A DNA stretch of 10,755 nt, from NCBI GenBank assembly GCA_015258785.1, contig JABZHP010000042.1:1-10755 (forward strand), given 5' to 3'. The notes under the pieces were generated by a model. It was given only the letters and a program-made list of their open reading frames with translations. It was not told where the DNA came from and did no database searches. How positions within the stretch are numbered: position 1 is the first letter of the stretch; each line of letters starts with the position of its first letter. The position numbers and the translations under genes were made by a program. Below are positions 7,727 to 10,755 of the stretch, piece by piece. This DNA comes from Atopobium sp. Lineage in GTDB: Bacteria; Actinomycetota; Coriobacteriia; Coriobacteriales; Atopobiaceae.

Positions 7727-7754
7727 GGTTGACGGGATAGTTACAGGTAGTTGC

Positions 7755-8996
7755 CTAGATCAGTGAGTCTGGATCGGAAGAAATCTCTGCATTCTCCATG
7801 TCATCATGAATGCCACAGAAATCAGAACCAGGTCTTGCCATATTGCGGCAAGGGGTTCCGTTAGGGCTCACATACTTGCAACGATGAGCAATCTCTTCCT
7901 CGTCAACAGTCTCTTCAACAACCTCAGGAAGGTTGTTCAAAATGCTTGCAGCAAGGGACTCGTTCTTGATGTCAATGTGAAGACCAGTTAGGCGAGCAGC
8001 AAGACGAGCGTTCTGGCCCTCTTTACCAATAGCCAAAGACAGCTGATCATCAGGAACAATAACGGTTGCGTGTCCCGTAGCGCCATCAACAATAACGCGA
8101 GAAACGCGTGCAGGTGAAAGCGCAGACGCAACGCAACGAGCAGCATCGTCAAACCAAGGCACAACGTCAACGCGCTCTCCACGGAGCTCAGAAACTACGG
8201 TGCGAACACGGCTGCCCTTAGGACCAACGCAAGCACCAACTGGATCAAGGCGCTCGTCAACGGAAGAAACAGCAATCTTGGAACGGACGCCAGCCTCACG
8301 AGCAATAGAGCGGATGCTTACAACACCGTCATAAACCTCTGGAACCTCAAGCTCAAAGAGACGACGGATAAGATCTGGGTGGGTACGAGAAACAACAATT
8401 GGTGGACGCTGGCGCTCACCACGAACTGCTGGCTGAGTTGCATTAGGATCTCGAACGTCTACGATAATTGCCTTAATGCGCTGGTTGTGAAGGTAACGCT
8501 CACCTGCTGGACGCTCATCGCGCTCATCAGGGAAACGACGCTGGTCAAAATGTGGAAGCTCTGCCTCAACACCCTCACGAATCTTAATGATGGTGAAATC
8601 AGGAGTGGACTGAAGAACAGTACCTGTGATGATGTCACCAATGCGGCCACGGAACTCATCATAAATCTGAGCACGGGCGGCATTGCGCACAAGGGTCTTA
8701 ATCTCTGCCTTAGCATGCTGTGCAGCAATACGGCTGGTGTCTGGAGGAGTTACGTCTACCTCGTCAAACTCGGTGTACTCACCAGTCTCCTCATCTGGCT
8801 CACCCTTAGGGACAAGCTCATAGACGTAGACACGACCAGTAGCCCTATCAATGGTGACACGGGCGCCAAAATCAAGATGGAGGACGTCAGCATAGCTTTT
8901 TGCCAGAGACTGCTCCAAACGGTCCAGAAGATACAACTCATCGATGTGCTTCTCCTGGCAAAGCAACATCAAAGCTTCCATCATTTCAGATGCCAT
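7755..8996 (-). CDS. nusA: Transcription termination/antitermination factor NusA with a Cys/His tail
   Basis: RNA-polymerase-binding factor that affects pausing, intrinsic termination and antitermination. The 413-residue protein has the RNAP-binding N-terminal domain (1-115), which includes RIAAQHAKAEIK. The S1 domain (about 118-202) starts at GDIITGTV and ends near IVVSRTHPDL. KH1 (about 225-300) has GPKG at 258-261, and KH2 (about 300-348) has AIGKEGQNARLA. The S1 region carries charged extra stretches around 152-168 and 184-198. After KH2 comes an acidic linker and then C373, C383, C394 and H397, spaced C-x9-C-x10-C-x2-H, which suggests a small metal site. The E. coli-type acidic repeats are absent. 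The ATG at 8994-8996 has AGAGGA upstream in the 16-nt gap after rimP. Family identity is secure; the tail's function is unknown. Confidence 0.96.
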   Translation of the reverse strand: MASEMMEALMLLCQEKHIDELYLLDRLEQSLAKSYADVLHLDFGARVTIDRATGRVYVYELVPKGEPDEETGEYTEFDEVDVTPPDTSRIAAQHAKAEIKTLVRNAARAQIYDEFRGRIGDIITGTVLQSTPDFTIIKIREGVEAELPHFDQRRFPDERDERPAGERYLHNQRIKAIIVDVRDPNATQPAVRGERQRPPIVVSRTHPDLIRRLFELEVPEVYDGVVSIRSIAREAGVRSKIAVSSVDERLDPVGACVGPKGSRVRTVVSELRGERVDVVPWFDDAARCVASALSPARVSRVIVDGATGHATVIVPDDQLSLAIGKEGQNARLAARLTGLHIDIKNESLAASILNNLPEVVEETVDEEEIAHRCKYVSPNGTPCRNMARPGSDFCGIHDDMENAEISSDPDSLI

Positions 8997-9012
8997 GAAT
9001 AATCCTCTCTAT

Positions 9013-9507
9013 CTACTTCTTGGCTGAGGCCGAGAAATCAAAAACTGGTTTAATAACGCACTTCTTTAACTCAGACAAATCAACAGTACAGACCTCGTCT
9101 TCAGTCTGGATTGAGATAGTTGTACCCGCAATGCCCAAGAGTTTGCCGGTAAATTTACGGCGTCCCTCTGTGGCGGTAGTCTGAAGCTGAATCTCTTCCC
9201 CTGCAAAACGCTCAAAGTCTTTTGCGCGACGAAGCGGACGAGCCATTCCTGGAGAAGAAACCTCCAAGGTAAATGATGCTGGGAATGGATCAAGCTCATC
9301 GATGGTATCTGAGATCCATGATGTTTCCTGAGCAACCTCATCAAGAGAAATGGTCTCTGCCTTCTCGTCATCATGGTCAATTCTTACTCTGACCACAGGA
9401 TTCTTAGAAGAACCAACAATCTCAACATCAACAATATCAATGTGGTGATTGAGTGCAGCCTGCTCGAGTGCGGACAAGATTTTCTGTGTTGCACCTTCGT
9501 TTTGCAT
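9013..9507 (-). CDS. rimP: Ribosome maturation factor RimP
   Basis: Assists assembly of the 30S subunit. The 164-residue protein has the two-domain RimP form. The N-terminal domain contains IVDVEIVGSSKNPVVRVRID and the signature FTLEVSSPGMARPL near residues 78-91. The C-terminal SH3-like domain contains RRKFTGKLLGIAGTTISI and ends in a lysine-rich tail. The usual position of rimP directly before nusA supports the call. The ATG at 9505-9507 has a strong GAGGAGGT ribosome binding site three nt upstream. It is the first gene of the operon: a promoter and a terminator-like hairpin lie in the 124 nt between it and leuS, so its expression is probably set by read-through of that hairpin. Confidence 0.95.
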   Translation of the reverse strand: MQNEGATQKILSALEQAALNHHIDIVDVEIVGSSKNPVVRVRIDHDDEKAETISLDEVAQETSWISDTIDELDPFPASFTLEVSSPGMARPLRRAKDFERFAGEEIQLQTTATEGRRKFTGKLLGIAGTTISIQTEDEVCTVDLSELKKCVIKPVFDFSASAKK

Positions 9508-9510
9508 TTG

Positions 9511-9518
9511 ACCTCCTC
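9511..9518 (-). promoter_or_regulatory. Ribosome binding site of rimP
   Basis: GAGGAGGT on the minus strand, followed by CAA and the rimP ATG. It is close to a perfect Shine-Dalgarno sequence with short spacing. It lies 15 nt downstream of the leader hairpin and is not sequestered by it. Confidence 0.8.
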
Positions 9519-9526
9519 ATCTACAT

Positions 9527-9564
9527 ACAGAAAGGAAGCGGGGTCAAAACTCAACCCCACTTCC
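9527..9564 (-). terminator. Intrinsic terminator of leuS, probably also attenuator of the rimP-nusA operon
   Basis: Minus-strand RNA reads GGAAGUGGGGU, a 9-nt loop, then ACCCCGCUUCC, followed by UUUCUGU. The stem is 11 bp with one G-U wobble. On the opposite strand the same position is a C-A mismatch, so the structure favours minus-strand RNA. The U-tract is short and interrupted by C and G, so termination is probably incomplete. The hairpin ends 26 nt before the rimP ATG. It lies after the leuS stop and also downstream of the promoter at 9591-9619, so it can act on both transcripts. Confidence 0.75.
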
Positions 9565-9590
9565 AACTAATAACAACTACGTTTAGAGAT

Positions 9591-9619
9591 ATCTTACGAG
9601 ATAAAGGGCTTCTCGTCAA
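9591..9619 (-). promoter_or_regulatory. Promoter of the rimP-nusA-infB operon
   Basis: On the minus strand TTGACG (9614-9619) and TAAGAT (9591-9596) are separated by exactly 17 nt. An A-rich stretch (GCAAAAACAC) precedes the -35 box. The -35 box matches the consensus in five of six positions and the -10 box in four. The predicted start is near 9583-9585, giving a leader of about 77 nt that contains the whole hairpin. The -35 box begins 12 nt after the leuS stop codon. Confidence 0.72.
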
Positions 9620-9631
9620 GTGTTTTTGCTG

Positions 9632-10755
9632 TTAGGCAACGATATTCACAAGTCGGCCCTTAACAACAATGACTTTTCTAATCTCTTTACCCTCAAGCTG
9701 ATCGGCAATTGCCTCAGTTGCGGCCGCAGTGAGCTCTTCCTCAGAAGCATCGGCAGCAACCTCAATGCGAGCGCGGACCTTACCCTTTAGCTGAACAGCA
9801 ATTTCAACGGTATTGCTCTTTGCCTGCTCTGGGTCAAACTCTGGCCAAGGCTGATGATAGACAGGTGTGTCTTTACCCAGAGCCTCGTGGCTGAGCTCCT
9901 CAGCCCAGTGAGGAATGATTGGCGCCAGCATAGCTACAACATCATTTGCAACCTTGTAGCAAAGTGCAGCGTCTCTGGACTCTGCAGGAACCTCATTGAT
10001 GTAGGCGCTTGCCGCATTAACCAGCTCCATGACTGCAGAAATAGCAGTGTTGAACTGACCCTTGTCAAACTCGGTAGTGCAGCGGATTCCCATAGCGTTG
10101 AGGACGCGGTTGAGCTCAAGCGACTTTGCATCCAAAGCTGTGTGGTCGAGTACGGCAGAAGCATCAGCGGTGCGAGAAAGCTCCCAAACCACACGCCACG
10201 CACGCTTGATAAAGCGGTTTGCACCTGCAACGACCTTCTCGTCCCAGTCAAAATCCTTCTCTGGTGGAGCAACAAAGAGAATGGCAAGGCGCATCGTATC
10301 TGCACCATAAGGCTCAATGACAGAGCTTGGAGGAACCACGTTACCCTTTGACTTTGACATGGTGTCGCCGTGCTCATCCTTGACCATGCCCTGGGTCATC
10401 AGGTTTTTAAATGGCTCGTCAATATCAATCATGCCCAGGTCTCGAAGGACCTTAGTAAAGAAGCGAGAATACAAAAGGTGCAGAATTGCGTGCTCAATGC
10501 CACCAATGTAGTTATCCACCGGCATCCAACGGTCCACAGACTCTTTGGAGAAAGGAAGTTCGGTGTTGTGTGGATCGCAGTAGCGCAGATAGTACCAGCT
10601 GGAACAGGTAAAGGTGTCCATGGTGTCAGTGATGCGCTTTGCAGGCTTTCCGCACTTAGGACAGGTGGTCTCTACAAACTCCTTGCACTCAGCAAGAGTG
10701 TCTCCTGCCGCCAAATCAAGATTATCTGGAAGCATAACAGGGAGCTGGTCATAAG
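9632..10755 (-). CDS. leuS: Leucyl-tRNA synthetase, C-terminal part (5' end beyond the window)
   Basis: Class I synthetase that charges tRNA-Leu. About 374 residues are visible, open at the right edge with YDQLPVMLPDNLDL as the first readable residues. Visible in order: a CPKCGKP knuckle, TDTMDTF and SSWYYLRYC of the catalytic domain, ILHLLYSRFF, and MSKSKGNVV as the KMSKS loop. The helical anticodon-binding domain follows, and then the small C-terminal domain ending KVIVVKGRLVNIVA. The first Lys of KMSKS is Thr here (DTMSKSKGN); the later, more critical lysines are kept. The stop is TAA at 9632-9634. The gene is unrelated in function to the following ribosome/transcription operon and is separated from it by a promoter and hairpin. 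Identity is secure. Confidence 0.97.
   Translation of the reverse strand, partial: YDQLPVMLPDNLDLAAGDTLAECKEFVETTCPKCGKPAKRITDTMDTFTCSSWYYLRYCDPHNTELPFSKESVDRWMPVDNYIGGIEHAILHLLYSRFFTKVLRDLGMIDIDEPFKNLMTQGMVKDEHGDTMSKSKGNVVPPSSVIEPYGADTMRLAILFVAPPEKDFDWDEKVVAGANRFIKRAWRVVWELSRTADASAVLDHTALDAKSLELNRVLNAMGIRCTTEFDKGQFNTAISAVMELVNAASAYINEVPAESRDAALCYKVANDVVAMLAPIIPHWAEELSHEALGKDTPVYHQPWPEFDPEQAKSNTVEIAVQLKGKVRARIEVAADASEEELTAAATEAIADQLEGKEIRKVIVVKGRLVNIVA

Larger units (their letters stand above)
9508..9631 (-). other. leuS-rimP intergenic leader region
   Basis: The only non-coding stretch over 50 nt in the window. In the direction of transcription it holds the operon promoter, a short AU-rich segment of about 20 nt after the predicted start, the 11-bp hairpin with a broken U-tract, and the rimP ribosome binding site. 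I see no alternative antiterminator fold and no tRNA gene, unlike the metY-containing rimP-nusA leader of E. coli. Confidence 0.7.

Noticed and set aside
7915..7940. 8-bp hairpin (AACAACCT / AGGTTGTT) near the 3' end of nusA
   Set aside because: It is explained by the codons for Asn-Asn-Leu and Glu-Val-Val, has no U-tract, and lies inside the gene.
8379..9002. 207-codon plus-strand frame opposite nusA
   Set aside because: Shadow of the conserved NusA frame, with no recognisable protein family.
9384..9566. 60-codon minus-strand frame with a TTG start running through the leader hairpin into rimP
   Set aside because: Considered as a leader peptide, but it has no ribosome binding site, starts within the hairpin stem and continues out of frame inside rimP.

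Overview
The window looks like core chromosome of an actinobacterium. My best guess is the Coriobacteriia, in the Atopobium/Lancefieldella/Olsenella neighbourhood. That placement is an inference from moderate base composition judged by eye, the protein style (a long Ala/Glu/Lys/Arg-rich IF2 and an extended NusA) and gene order; no database search was possible. All nine genes read on the minus strand, so transcription runs from high to low coordinates. Coding density is very high, and no stretch over 300 bases lacks a gene.

Layout in transcription order: the 3' part of leuS (leucyl-tRNA synthetase) enters from the right edge and stops at 9632. A 124-nt gap (9508-9631) follows, the only sizeable non-coding stretch. 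It holds a good sigma70-type promoter (TTGACG, 17 nt, TAAGAT) and, downstream of it, an 11-bp hairpin with an imperfect U-tract. Then come rimP, nusA, infB, rbfA, nrnA (DHH phosphoesterase), truB, ribF and dnaG. The dnaG gene runs off the left edge, leaving 549 codons visible. Junctions after rimP are short: 16, 43, 11, 4, 0 and 8 nt, then an 11-nt overlap. This suggests one long transcript with translational coupling at the distal end.

Functionally this is the widely conserved nusA-infB cluster: ribosome maturation (RimP, RbfA), transcription elongation and termination (NusA), translation initiation (IF2), tRNA modification (TruB), nanoRNA turnover (NrnA) and FMN/FAD synthesis (RibF). Here it is extended by the replication primase. 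No mobile element, CRISPR array, defence locus, tRNA or rRNA gene is visible, and I do not see an undescribed multi-gene system.

The points worth a second look are within the known genes and the leader: a likely attenuator between the operon promoter and rimP-nusA, a Cys/His mini-motif at the NusA C-terminus together with the absence of ylxR/ylxQ, a one-residue-expanded zinc motif and a Tyr/Asp/Pro repeat linker in DnaG, three successive GTG starts, and a perfect 11-bp-arm palindrome inside rbfA.
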